64,000 nucleotides of DNA from assembly GCF_004331995.1 (NCBI RefSeq), contig NZ_SJDT01000003.1:186001-250000 (forward strand), given 5' to 3'. This document shows positions 33,544 through 42,096 of this stretch, in pieces (positions within the stretch are counted from its first letter, which is position 1; each line of letters begins with the position of its first letter). The position numbers and the translations under genes were made by a program. The DNA comes from Arcanobacterium bovis (lineage in GTDB: Bacteria; Actinomycetota; Actinomycetes; Actinomycetales; Actinomycetaceae). Under the pieces are notes generated by a model. It did not search any database and was not told the origin of the DNA. It worked only from the letters and a program-made list of their open reading frames with translations.

Positions 33544-34842
33544 TTATGAACGCGTAATGCGATCCAAAATCACGGAATTTTGTGCCGGAGCTGCAGTGCC
33601 GATCACGACGCCGCCGTCCAAGGACTCAAGCGCACGCTCAAAGCGAGCCTCTTCATCGGTGAACAAGGTCATGAGCTTCTGCCCCTTCTTCACTTCTTCG
33701 CCTGGCTTGGCAAACAGCTCGATGCCTGCTCCTGCCTGCACTGGCTCACCCTGGAATGCACGGCCGGCACCGAGACGCCAAGAAGCCACGCCAACCGACA
33801 GCGCGTCCAGCGTCTCAAGCACACCGCTCTCGGTCGCAACAACATCATGCGAATGCTTCGCCACCGGAAGCGGCGCATCGACATCGCCACCTTGCGCAAC
33901 AATCATCTGACGCCACACGTCCATAGCACGACCGTCCTTGAGAGCTGCTTCCACATCAGCATCAGGCTGACCAGCGGCGCTGAGCATCTCGCGGGCAAGC
34001 GCCAAGGTGAGCTCAACGACGTCGGCAGGACCGCCACCCGCGAGAACCTCCACGGATTCCTCAACTTCAAGCGCATTGCCAACCTTGAGACCAAGTGGGG
34101 TGCTCATATCGGTCAAAAGCGCCACAGTGTGCACGCCCGCATCAGTGCCCAGGTCCACCATCGTCTGTGCAAGCTCGCGAGCCTGTTCCAGCTCTTTCAT
34201 GAACGCGCCAGAACCCACCTTGACGTCAAGCACCAGCGATCCAGTACCCTCCGCAATCTTCTTCGACATAATCGACGAAGAAATGAGCGGAATACAATCC
34301 ACCGTAGAGGTCACGTCACGGAGCGCATACAACTTCTTGTCCGCTGGAGCCAAACCTGAACCAGCTGCACAAATAACGGCGCCGCAGCCCTCAAGCCCAA
34401 GTTGATGCATGATCTCTTCATTCGACAAATTCGCACGCCACCCTGGGATAGCTTCGAGCTTATCGAGCGTTCCACCTGTGTGTCCAAGTCCGCGGCCCGA
34501 AAGCTGTGGAACAGCCACACCGAAAGCCGCTACGAGTGGAGCGAGCGGCAACGTGATTTTGTCGCCTACACCGCCCGTTGAGTGCTTATCAGCCGTAACT
34601 CGGCCAAGACCGGAGAAATCCATGCGCTCGCCGGATTCAATCATCGCGTTCGTCCACTCCACGATTTCTTGACGATCCATACCATTCAAGAAAATCGCCA
34701 TAGCGAGTGCAGCCATCTGCTCGTCGCCTACTACCCCACGTGTATAAGCATCAATCGTCCACGCAATCTCATCTGAACTCAGCTTGAGTCGATCGCGCTT
34801 GTGACGAATAACGTCCACCACGTCAAATTTTTCAGCCATCAT
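33544..34842 (-). CDS. deoA: Thymidine/pyrimidine-nucleoside phosphorylase
   Basis: The 432-residue enzyme splits thymidine, deoxyuridine or uridine with phosphate. The signature of the family is present: KHSTGGVGDKITLPLAPLVA (phosphate-binding), LSGRGLGHTGGTLDKLEAIPG, and SSSIMSKKIAEGTGSLVLDV. The C-terminal domain ends with the KPGEEVKKGQKLMTLF lipoyl-like fold usual for DeoA/Pdp. Start is MMAEKF or the second Met; AAGGGGATATG places the ribosome binding site directly before. It sits between cdd and deoC in the nucleoside import and salvage operon. Confidence 0.94.
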   Translation of the reverse strand: MMAEKFDVVDVIRHKRDRLKLSSDEIAWTIDAYTRGVVGDEQMAALAMAIFLNGMDRQEIVEWTNAMIESGERMDFSGLGRVTADKHSTGGVGDKITLPLAPLVAAFGVAVPQLSGRGLGHTGGTLDKLEAIPGWRANLSNEEIMHQLGLEGCGAVICAAGSGLAPADKKLYALRDVTSTVDCIPLISSSIMSKKIAEGTGSLVLDVKVGSGAFMKELEQARELAQTMVDLGTDAGVHTVALLTDMSTPLGLKVGNALEVEESVEVLAGGGPADVVELTLALAREMLSAAGQPDADVEAALKDGRAMDVWRQMIVAQGGDVDAPLPVAKHSHDVVATESGVLETLDALSVGVASWRLGAGRAFQGEPVQAGAGIELFAKPGEEVKKGQKLMTLFTDEEARFERALESLDGGVVIGTAAPAQNSVILDRITRS

Positions 34843-34868
34843 ATCCCCTTTGTTATCTACTTCTTGTT

Positions 34869-35315
34869 CTATTGCACGTTTTCTTGGAGTGCATAAGGCA
34901 TATCAACCTTCACTGCGCTCTCCACTTCATTGAGCTCAGTTGGTCCAAATCCGTAGGGCAGCACTTCGTCCATAGTCATGACGCCGTGTGGCATGAGTAC
35001 TTTGAGCGCCTTGCCTCCGTGTTCAAAAAGCAACTGGCGGCAACGCCCACACGGCACAATGACCTCTCGATTTCCGTTGACGGCGACGAAGGCAACGAGG
35101 CGTCCTCCCCCACCTTTTGTGAGTTCAGAAACCATTCCGCATTCTGCACACAGACCGACGCCGTACGCAGCGTTCTCGACGTTGCAACCGCTAACGATGC
35201 GTCCGTCGTCCACAATGGCAGCCGCGCCAACGGGATAGCCTGAATAAGGTGCGTATGCATGCTGCATAACCTCACAAGCTACATCTTTGAGGTTTTCCCA
35301 ATCAATAGTTTCCAT
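34869..35315 (-). CDS. cdd: Cytidine deaminase
   Basis: The 148-residue enzyme deaminates cytidine and deoxycytidine to uridine and deoxyuridine, feeding DeoA. Zinc ligands and the catalytic glutamate are visible: CNVENAAYGVGLCAE and PCGRCRQLLFEHG; the N-terminal YAPYSGYPVGAA is also typical. I start it at METIDWENLKD (35315), with GAAAG upstream; a frame extension to 35381 overlaps the permease gene end and has no family match. The C-terminal region DEVLPYGFGP fits the longer form of the tetrameric enzyme. Confidence 0.94.
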   Translation of the reverse strand: METIDWENLKDVACEVMQHAYAPYSGYPVGAAAIVDDGRIVSGCNVENAAYGVGLCAECGMVSELTKGGGGRLVAFVAVNGNREVIVPCGRCRQLLFEHGGKALKVLMPHGVMTMDEVLPYGFGPTELNEVESAVKVDMPYALQENVQ

Positions 35316-35377
35316 ATCAAAACTTTCTCGATAGAAAAGATTAGTGTCGTGGTGGCCGAAACCACCACGACACCCAA

Positions 35378-36676
35378 TCACTTCACGTATGGCACGTTCT
35401 CAGCTGCAGGAGCACGAGATTTACCAACAAATCCAGCCACAGCAATGATAGTCACGATGTACGGAATCATATTGACCATCTGCGACGGGATAGCGTTAGT
35501 CAGGTTTGGCACGAGCAAGGCAAATGCCTTTGCAAAGCCAAACATCACCGAAGCAGCTACAGCACCAAGTGGATGCCACTTGCCCAAGATCATGGCAGCA
35601 AGCGCGATATATCCGTTTCCTGCCGACATATTATCCGTGAATGCAAGACCTGATCCAATGGTAAAGAAAGCACCACCGAGTCCCGCTAGCGAACCACCAA
35701 ATACTGTGTTACGGAAACGAGTGCGATTTACGTTGATACCCACTGTATCCGCTGCACGTGGATGCTCACCACAAGCGCGTAGCCGCAATCCCCACCGCGA
35801 GCGGAAGAGGAAGATCGTGAGCAGCGTTACCGCAACATACATGCAGTACACAAGTATAGTTTGATTGAAAAGAGCCGGACCAATCACTGGAATATCGGCA
35901 AGCAACGGAATGCGAATCGGCGTCAACGAGAATTGATTAGTGTTGAGCATCTGCGCATTACGCGTGAGCAAAGTTCCTGCAAAGAATGTAGTCAAGCCCA
36001 GAATAAGTACGTTGAGCACGACGCCAACAATAATCTGATCGACTGCATACTTCACTGAGAACAGCGCAAGCAAAGCACCTACGAACGCGCCAGCTAACGG
36101 TGCAATGAGCAAACCAACAAACGCATTCTTGAAGAACGACGCCGCAACCACACCTGCGAAAGCGCCGAAGAGGAGCTGTCCTTCAATCGCAATATTGACC
36201 ACGCCCACTCGTTCGCAAACTACACCAGACAGCGCACCAAAAATGAGCGGAGTCGAGATAGCTACAGTTGAAACGAGAGTCGAGGTAACAGTCACTGCTG
36301 ACTCTGAGCCTGCACCGGCAAAAATCATGAAACCGAGAACAGTCATGAAAGCAATAACTGCCATCACCACTGCGTCTAAGATTCTGCCTGCTTTCGCGTA
36401 CTTACCACGCGAAAGCACCGACATTACCGACCACGCTGTACCAAGCAACGCCACCGCGAAAAACGCCCACAGCACCGCTGAAGCACTAAACGAAAAATCG
36501 GGAATATCAAATTTTTGAGACTTATCGTTCAAACGAAAACGGGTTTGACCTTGTGCTTGCATCGCAAAGAATAACAAGAGCACAGAAGCAAAACCGAAAG
36601 TTACCGGAATCTTCCAGCTGAGTTTACCAAGCACGTTCGCGCTTGGTGAGGTTGTTTCTACCGCTACAGCACTCAT
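35378..36676 (-). CDS. Nucleoside ABC transporter permease 2
   Basis: The 432-residue permease has about ten hydrophobic segments. The cytoplasmic coupling region contains RACGEHPRAADTVGINVNRTRF, typical of the BMP-type guanosine/nucleoside importers (B. subtilis NupQ, streptococcal RnsD). The GVVCERVGVVNIAIEGQLLFGA segment is a hallmark of this permease family. Its ATG overlaps the first permease gene's stop by 4 bp. It works with the lipoprotein, ATPase and other permease encoded upstream. Confidence 0.92.
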   Translation of the reverse strand: MSAVAVETTSPSANVLGKLSWKIPVTFGFASVLLLFFAMQAQGQTRFRLNDKSQKFDIPDFSFSASAVLWAFFAVALLGTAWSVMSVLSRGKYAKAGRILDAVVMAVIAFMTVLGFMIFAGAGSESAVTVTSTLVSTVAISTPLIFGALSGVVCERVGVVNIAIEGQLLFGAFAGVVAASFFKNAFVGLLIAPLAGAFVGALLALFSVKYAVDQIIVGVVLNVLILGLTTFFAGTLLTRNAQMLNTNQFSLTPIRIPLLADIPVIGPALFNQTILVYCMYVAVTLLTIFLFRSRWGLRLRACGEHPRAADTVGINVNRTRFRNTVFGGSLAGLGGAFFTIGSGLAFTDNMSAGNGYIALAAMILGKWHPLGAVAASVMFGFAKAFALLVPNLTNAIPSQMVNMIPYIVTIIAVAGFVGKSRAPAAENVPYVK

Positions 36677-37869
36677 GCTTGTGCCCCCTTAGTCGCTGCT
36701 TGTTTCTTCTCTGATAGCAATGCCACGTATTCCCGCACGGACTTTCCATCCGGTTTCGGCAAACGGAACATCCACCGAATGAGCGCCGGCGCAGCAATAA
36801 ACAAAACAATCATCGACTGCAAAATAAGGATCATGTCGATCGGCACGCCCTGAGTTTGCATCACGTATCCGCCAGCTTTGAATCCACCGAACAACAAACC
36901 TGAGAAGAAAATTCCCAGCGGCGTATTACGGCCAAGCAGCGCAACCGTAATTGCATCGAATCCAATCGATCCTGCAATACCTTCGGTAACATAACCCATC
37001 GTGCCCAAGGCTTCATTTGCTCCAGCAAGACCACAGAAAACGCCCGATAGAACAAGCGTCAGGATCGTCACCTTTGCAGTAGACATACCTGCAGTTTGAG
37101 CAGCATGTGGATTTGCTCCTACAGCGCGTAGTTCAAATCCAAACGTCGAACGCTTGAGAATCCACCAATAAACGAACGTGGCAACCACAGCGATCACGAT
37201 GCCGATATGCAGCTTAAATGGTGCTGGAAGCAAAGGCGTGAACAAAGCTGATTGCGCAGCATGCGGCGTTTGCGGGTTATTCGAACCTGGAGCTTTCCAC
37301 GATGACAACGACAACAAGTAGCCCAGCACAAGTGCCGCAATCGAGTTGAGCATTATGGTTACGATAACTTCGTTCGCACCAGTTTTCGCCTTCAAGACGC
37401 CGGCAATACCAGCATAAAGTCCACCGGCAAGCATTGCTGCAAGGATCGCAACAATCATATGGATACCTGTTGGCAACTGGAGATTGAGCCCAACCCAGAT
37501 TGCAGCAATCGCACCAAAAACGATCTGACCAGTTCCACCAATATTGAATAGACCCGCACGGAATCCAAGACCAAGCCCGAGACCGGCAAGAATCAAAGGT
37601 GCGGCATTAAAGGCAGTCTTGGTCAACGGCATGATTTGGCGTTGGAACGTTGAAGCTCCGGGATCGAAGATCGCACCTCGGAACATCGCATAATAGGCGT
37701 TACCAACGTTTGCTCCGCTGATGGCAATCAAGATAGCGCCTACAACGAACGCCAAAATTACCGCAAGAATCGCTACAACCCAGCCAGAACGTAGGGCAGT
37801 GTGCAGCACCGCGCGCATTTTCACAGCTGCAGACGGCTGAAATTCATTTTTTGTCGTCACTTCGGACAT
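36673..37869 (-). CDS. Nucleoside ABC transporter permease 1
   Basis: The 398-residue permease carries the family motif RAGLFNIGGTGQIVFGAIAA and the coupling segment RAVGANPHAAQTAGMSTAKV, as in B. subtilis NupP. About nine transmembrane helices are predicted by eye. Its start overlaps the ATPase gene stop by one base and its stop overlaps permease 2, so the transporter genes are tightly coupled. The charged tail SEKKQAATKGAQA is cytoplasmic. Confidence 0.92.
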   Translation of the reverse strand: MSEVTTKNEFQPSAAVKMRAVLHTALRSGWVVAILAVILAFVVGAILIAISGANVGNAYYAMFRGAIFDPGASTFQRQIMPLTKTAFNAAPLILAGLGLGLGFRAGLFNIGGTGQIVFGAIAAIWVGLNLQLPTGIHMIVAILAAMLAGGLYAGIAGVLKAKTGANEVIVTIMLNSIAALVLGYLLSLSSWKAPGSNNPQTPHAAQSALFTPLLPAPFKLHIGIVIAVVATFVYWWILKRSTFGFELRAVGANPHAAQTAGMSTAKVTILTLVLSGVFCGLAGANEALGTMGYVTEGIAGSIGFDAITVALLGRNTPLGIFFSGLLFGGFKAGGYVMQTQGVPIDMILILQSMIVLFIAAPALIRWMFRLPKPDGKSVREYVALLSEKKQAATKGAQA

Positions 37870-39425
37870 CAGTGCACATCCCCTAACACTCCAGGATGAG
37901 AATGCCCAGCCTGTGCGAAGGCTTCATCCTCAGGAACACCGGCCATCATCAAACCAAGCACATCACGCGAGGTATCTGCAGGCACAACTCCAATAATACG
38001 TCCGCGATACATCACAGCGATACGGTCGGCAAGCGCCACAACTTCATCGAGTTCCGACGACACCAACAAAATCGGCGTACCAGAATCACGTTCGGCCACA
38101 ATACGCTTATGAATGAACTCAATTGAGCCCACATCGACACCACGAGTTGGCTGATTAACAACGAGCAGGCGCAAGTCGCGCGACATCTCGCGCGCCACAA
38201 CGACTTTTTGTTGGTTTCCACCCGAAAGTGTCGAAATTGCGTCATTAATCGAAGTAAGACGAACGTCGTATTCGGCTACCTTGTCATTTGCATTCTGCGT
38301 AATAGCGCTGCCCTTCATGAGCGGCCCAGACGCAAACGGAGCATTCCGGTACTGATCAAGAATCAGGTTGTCGGCAATCGAGAACGAAGCAATAATGCCG
38401 TCTTTAGAGCGATCTTCGGGAACAAAGCCGATACCAGCATCGATATTGGCGCGAACTTTCTGACCACTGATGTCTTTGCCATCAAGGAGAATAGCTCCCT
38501 CTGCAATAGGCTCAAGACCAAGAATAGCTTCCGCCAGCTCAGTTTGGCCATTACCTTGTACACCGGCGATTGCCAGCACTTCACCACGGCGAACCTGTAA
38601 GTCCACGTGAGACAGTACCGGAATATCGGCGTCGTTTAATACCGAAACATCTCGCAATTCCAAGCCAATCTCGCCCGGCTCGGCTGGTTTCTTATCCACT
38701 CGCATCATCACAGGTCGTCCAACCATGAGCGTTGCAAGCTCGGCTTCCGTTGCCGTTGGGCTCGCTTCACCGACGACGGCGCCGCGGCGAATCACCGTAA
38801 TGTCATCTGATACTGCACGCACTTCACGCAATTTGTGAGTAATGAACACGATAGACGTGCCCGAAGCAGCGAGTTGCTTCATGATAGCCATGAGTTCATC
38901 GGTTTCTTGTGGTGTGAGCACCGCCGTTGGCTCGTCGAGGATGAGCACTTTTGCATCACGCGACAACGCTTTAACGATCTCAACACGCTGCTGAGCTCCC
39001 ACTGGGAGATCTTCAATCAGCGCATCTGGATCCAAGTCAAAACCGAATTTTTTCGAAACCTCACGTACTGTTTCACGAGCTTTCTTAATGTCAATCACAC
39101 CAGCTTTTTTGGTGGGCTCGTATCCCAGCGCAATAGACTCAGCTACTGTAAATACGGGAACCAACATAAAATGCTGGTGAACCATGCCAATGCCAGCGGC
39201 AACTGCATCGCCCGGTCCATTAAACTTGACGGGCTGTCCATCAAGGAGAATCTCTCCTTCGTCTGGATCATACAACCCATAAAGTACATTCATGAGTGTT
39301 GACTTACCTGCGCCGTTTTCGCCCAGAAGTGCGTGGATACGCCCTTCTCCAACAACGAGGTCAATGTGGTCATTTGCCACGAGGGGGCCGAATCGTTTTG
39401 TGATCCCCTTAAGCTCCAGCTTCAC
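37869..39425 (-). CDS. Nucleoside ABC transporter ATPase (double-domain)
   Basis: The 518-residue protein has two fused ABC domains, as in NupO/RbsA-type importers. The first has Walker A GENGAGKST (about 34-42), LPVGAQQRVEIVKAL in the signature position and Walker B VLILDEPTAVL. The second has a degenerate P-loop GVQGNGQTE, signature LSGGNQQKVVVAREM and VVNQPTRGVD. The asymmetric second site is normal for the class. It powers the BMP lipoprotein/permease system. A 98-bp gap with a strong hairpin separates it from the lipoprotein gene. Confidence 0.94.
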   Translation of the reverse strand: MKLELKGITKRFGPLVANDHIDLVVGEGRIHALLGENGAGKSTLMNVLYGLYDPDEGEILLDGQPVKFNGPGDAVAAGIGMVHQHFMLVPVFTVAESIALGYEPTKKAGVIDIKKARETVREVSKKFGFDLDPDALIEDLPVGAQQRVEIVKALSRDAKVLILDEPTAVLTPQETDELMAIMKQLAASGTSIVFITHKLREVRAVSDDITVIRRGAVVGEASPTATEAELATLMVGRPVMMRVDKKPAEPGEIGLELRDVSVLNDADIPVLSHVDLQVRRGEVLAIAGVQGNGQTELAEAILGLEPIAEGAILLDGKDISGQKVRANIDAGIGFVPEDRSKDGIIASFSIADNLILDQYRNAPFASGPLMKGSAITQNANDKVAEYDVRLTSINDAISTLSGGNQQKVVVAREMSRDLRLLVVNQPTRGVDVGSIEFIHKRIVAERDSGTPILLVSSELDEVVALADRIAVMYRGRIIGVVPADTSRDVLGLMMAGVPEDEAFAQAGHSHPGVLGDVH

Positions 39426-39472
39426 GCCAGACCCCTTTCGCGATTAATTTTATGCATCCGCATTAAGAATAG

Positions 39473-39506
39473 TTGAGGTCCGGCCTCGAATGAAACCGGA
39501 CCTCAA
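39473..39506 (-). other. Intercistronic hairpin between lipoprotein and ATPase genes
   Basis: TTGAGGTCCGG (39473-39483) pairs with CCGGACCTCAA (39496-39506), an 11-bp stem with a 12-base loop and no U-tract. It may act as a partial terminator or RNA stabiliser that gives more solute-binding lipoprotein than membrane components. Confidence 0.6.
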
Positions 39507-39523
39507 ACAATATAGTTCACCAA

Positions 39524-40606
39524 TTACTTGGTTTTTGGAGAGCTCTTGCTCTCGATCTTGAGATCGCCAGACTTGATCTTGTCGGAGAGCTTCTTGATCT
39601 CGTCCTTCAGATCAGCAGGAACCTTCGAATCGAAATCGTGGAATGGAGCGAGCGATACGCCGCCATTTTCCAAAGTTCCAATGTATGGTTCGGAGGTGAA
39701 CTTACCTTCGCTACCGATCTTAACGGTGTCAATCACCGACTTGTCGATCTGCTTCATCACAGAGGTGAGAACGATTGCTTTGTAGTCGGGGGTGGACTCG
39801 TACCAATCGGAGTCAACACCAACGATGAGGGTCTTGCCGTCAGCCTTCGCCGCAGCTGCTGCACCAAGTCCAACTGGGCCTGCAACTGGCATCACGATGT
39901 CTGCACCTTGATCGATAAACTGCTGAGTCTGGGTCTTGCCAAGGTTCTGATCTTCGAACGAGTTGGTGAATGAACCAGTTTGTGCAGCCTTATCCCAGCC
40001 AAGGAGCTTAACATTCTTGCCCTTTGCCTCGTTGTATGCTTTCACACCATCAGCGAAACCATCCATGAACACTGTAACCGACGGAATTGGCATACCACCG
40101 AAGGTTGCAACCGTGCCGGTCTTGGTCATGCCAGCTGCAGCGTAACCTGCGAGGTATGCTGCTTCAGCAGTGTTAAATACGAGTGGACGGCCATTCTTCA
40201 GCGGAACAACCTTGTTGTCTTTGTCGGTGAATGCGGAATCAATCAACGCAAAGTTGATATCTGGGTTGTTCTGAGCGGCAGCTAGGGTTGCTGGAGCGAG
40301 CATGAAGCCAACGCCAATAATCAAGTTACAACCGTCCGCAACCTGTGCGTCAACGTTTGGACCGAAATCGGCAACGCCCTTCGACTCACTCGTGCCTGTC
40401 TTTACCTTAAGATCTTTCTCAGCAACTTTGAGGCCGTTAAACGCGGACTCGTTGAAGGACTTGTCGTCCCAGCCGCCCTGATCCGAAACCAAGCAGGCCT
40501 TGTAATCCGAGTTGCTACCCACGCTCTTGCTGTCGCCGCCCGAGCATGCGCTCAAAGCGAGTGCGGAAGCCGCGACGATTGCGGCCAATGAAGTAATCTT
40601 CTTCAC
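39524..40606 (-). CDS. BMP-family nucleoside-binding lipoprotein
   Basis: The 360-residue protein begins MKKITSLAAIVAASALALSA followed by Cys21 in the lipobox LSAC, so it is a lipid-anchored exported protein. The mature part matches the Bmp/Med/PnrA family: SDQGGWDDKSFNESAFNGL, the GVGFMLAPATLAAA segment and NFALIDSAF. These proteins bind purine nucleosides. The start codon is GTG (40606) with GGAGAAAA upstream. It is the first gene of a seven-gene operon ending in deoC. A perfect 8-bp inverted repeat lies 35 bp upstream of the start. Confidence 0.92.
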   Translation of the reverse strand: MKKITSLAAIVAASALALSACSGGDSKSVGSNSDYKACLVSDQGGWDDKSFNESAFNGLKVAEKDLKVKTGTSESKGVADFGPNVDAQVADGCNLIIGVGFMLAPATLAAAQNNPDINFALIDSAFTDKDNKVVPLKNGRPLVFNTAEAAYLAGYAAAGMTKTGTVATFGGMPIPSVTVFMDGFADGVKAYNEAKGKNVKLLGWDKAAQTGSFTNSFEDQNLGKTQTQQFIDQGADIVMPVAGPVGLGAAAAAKADGKTLIVGVDSDWYESTPDYKAIVLTSVMKQIDKSVIDTVKIGSEGKFTSEPYIGTLENGGVSLAPFHDFDSKVPADLKDEIKKLSDKIKSGDLKIESKSSPKTK

Positions 40607-40640
40607 GTTTTTCTCCTGAGTGTAAATTGTGTGTTCGGAA

Positions 40641-40660
40641 TATTTTCGACTTCGAAAATA
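40641..40660. promoter_or_regulatory. Inverted repeat upstream of the nucleoside operon
   Basis: TATTTTCG-ACTT-CGAAAATA is a perfect 8-bp dyad with a 4-base spacer, 35 bases before the GTG start of the lipoprotein gene. It is a plausible repressor operator; it could also form a hairpin in the 5' leader RNA. Confidence 0.5.
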
Positions 40661-40818
40661 GAACCACGATCAAACTTAGTCTATTTCAGATAAAAATCCA
40701 GTCGAGAATAACAATGGCGGTCGCAATCCCCTTATCGTCGCCAAAATTATCGTCTCACGTTACCTGCAATAGACTCTTCCCTGCATCTTACAACTTTGCT
40801 CGGCTATCTGCACATCAT

Positions 40819-42096
40819 TTAGCGAAGTTCTTCTGGTAGTTTCCCGACTACGTCCTTTACTCGCTGGGATTGTTCTTTCAAAGTCACGAATATGACGTCC
40901 GCTGTTTCAACTACGATCGCATCCGGAACACCCACGATGACCACTGGTTTTGAGTGTGTATAAACGATCGTTCCATTCGCGTCATCCGTTACAACAGGTT
41001 GCACCGAACCTCCCGGAGCAATCTGTACGACGGCGTCGCCATCCTTGTCGTTGCTACCAGACGATTCGCTTACAATCGCCTCAGCGTCGCAATAAGTGCT
41101 CGAATCACAAGCACTTTTCTTTTCAGCGAGAACCTCTCCAAGTGATCGATAGTCACCCACATCTGACCAGCCCATACTCGCAGGCACGACGGCGACTCCC
41201 CCACGCTGCGCTAACGGTTCAGCGATAGCATGATCTATGGCGATCTTCTTGAGATTTACCCATAGATCATCCATCACTGAGCTTCTCTGCGGAGTATCCC
41301 ACGCACGGGCTATGCTCAATATCCCCTCGTACAACTGTGGCTCAAAGGCTTGCAAGGCAGCAAGTAATACATCCGTGCGGAATACGAACATTCCAGCATT
41401 CCACATGTACTGCCCACTTGCCACGAACTCCCGGGACCGATCCTGGTTCGGTTTCTCCATAAATTCCGAAACGTCATACACGGTGAGTGGAGATTGATAA
41501 CTGCACCGCTTTGCTAGGTGAATGTAACCAAAACCTGTTGCAGCATACTCAGGTTCGATGCCAACGGTGGCAATTTTCCCATCGCGAGCTGCCACAATTG
41601 CTGATTTCACTGCAGCAATAAACACATCTTCACGCGCGATCATATGATCGGCTGCGAAGGAGCCTGCGACTATAGAGCCATGCCGCTCCTGTAAGACGGC
41701 GGCTGCCAAACCGATCGCCGCCATGGAGTCGCGTCCGCATGGCTCAGCGATGAACTGTGTTGATGGTAAGTGCGTGAGCTGGGATTGTACAGCGTCCAGA
41801 TGGGCTTCACCAGTCACCACTAATACGCGATCCTCGGCGAGTGGCTTGAGTCTTTGCACGGTTGATTGCAACATACTTTGCCCGCAAGACGTGAGATCAG
41901 CCAAGAATTTTGGCGACCGAGCCCGTGAAAGCGGCCAAAGCCGAGTACCGGCTCCACCTGCTGGAATGATGGCGTAAAAATCCTGAATTGGTTCTTGCGA
42001 CTCGCAGACAGGCTGGTGTGTACCGCCGTCACGCTCATGCATACCACCGGCAGGCTCGCGCCAATTAGTTTCCTCAGCGTGATGGCTTTGGCTCAT
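40819..42096 (-). CDS. manC: Mannose-1-phosphate guanylyltransferase
   Basis: The 425-residue enzyme makes GDP-mannose from mannose-1-phosphate and GTP. The N-terminal nucleotidyltransferase motif is IIPAGGAGTRLWPLSRARSP, followed by KFLADL. The later FMEKPNQDRS and YMWNAGMFVFRTDVLL are characteristic. The start at ATG 42096 overlaps the preceding gene by 23 bp but has an excellent GAGGAAAAGGG ribosome binding site, which decides it; a second Met 18 codons later has none. It lacks the C-terminal isomerase domain of bifunctional enzymes. A short acidic/Ser-rich insert (SESSGSNDKDGD) occurs before the C-terminal beta-helix. Confidence 0.92.
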   Translation of the reverse strand: MSQSHHAEETNWREPAGGMHERDGGTHQPVCESQEPIQDFYAIIPAGGAGTRLWPLSRARSPKFLADLTSCGQSMLQSTVQRLKPLAEDRVLVVTGEAHLDAVQSQLTHLPSTQFIAEPCGRDSMAAIGLAAAVLQERHGSIVAGSFAADHMIAREDVFIAAVKSAIVAARDGKIATVGIEPEYAATGFGYIHLAKRCSYQSPLTVYDVSEFMEKPNQDRSREFVASGQYMWNAGMFVFRTDVLLAALQAFEPQLYEGILSIARAWDTPQRSSVMDDLWVNLKKIAIDHAIAEPLAQRGGVAVVPASMGWSDVGDYRSLGEVLAEKKSACDSSTYCDAEAIVSESSGSNDKDGDAVVQIAPGGSVQPVVTDDANGTIVYTHSKPVVIVGVPDAIVVETADVIFVTLKEQSQRVKDVVGKLPEELR

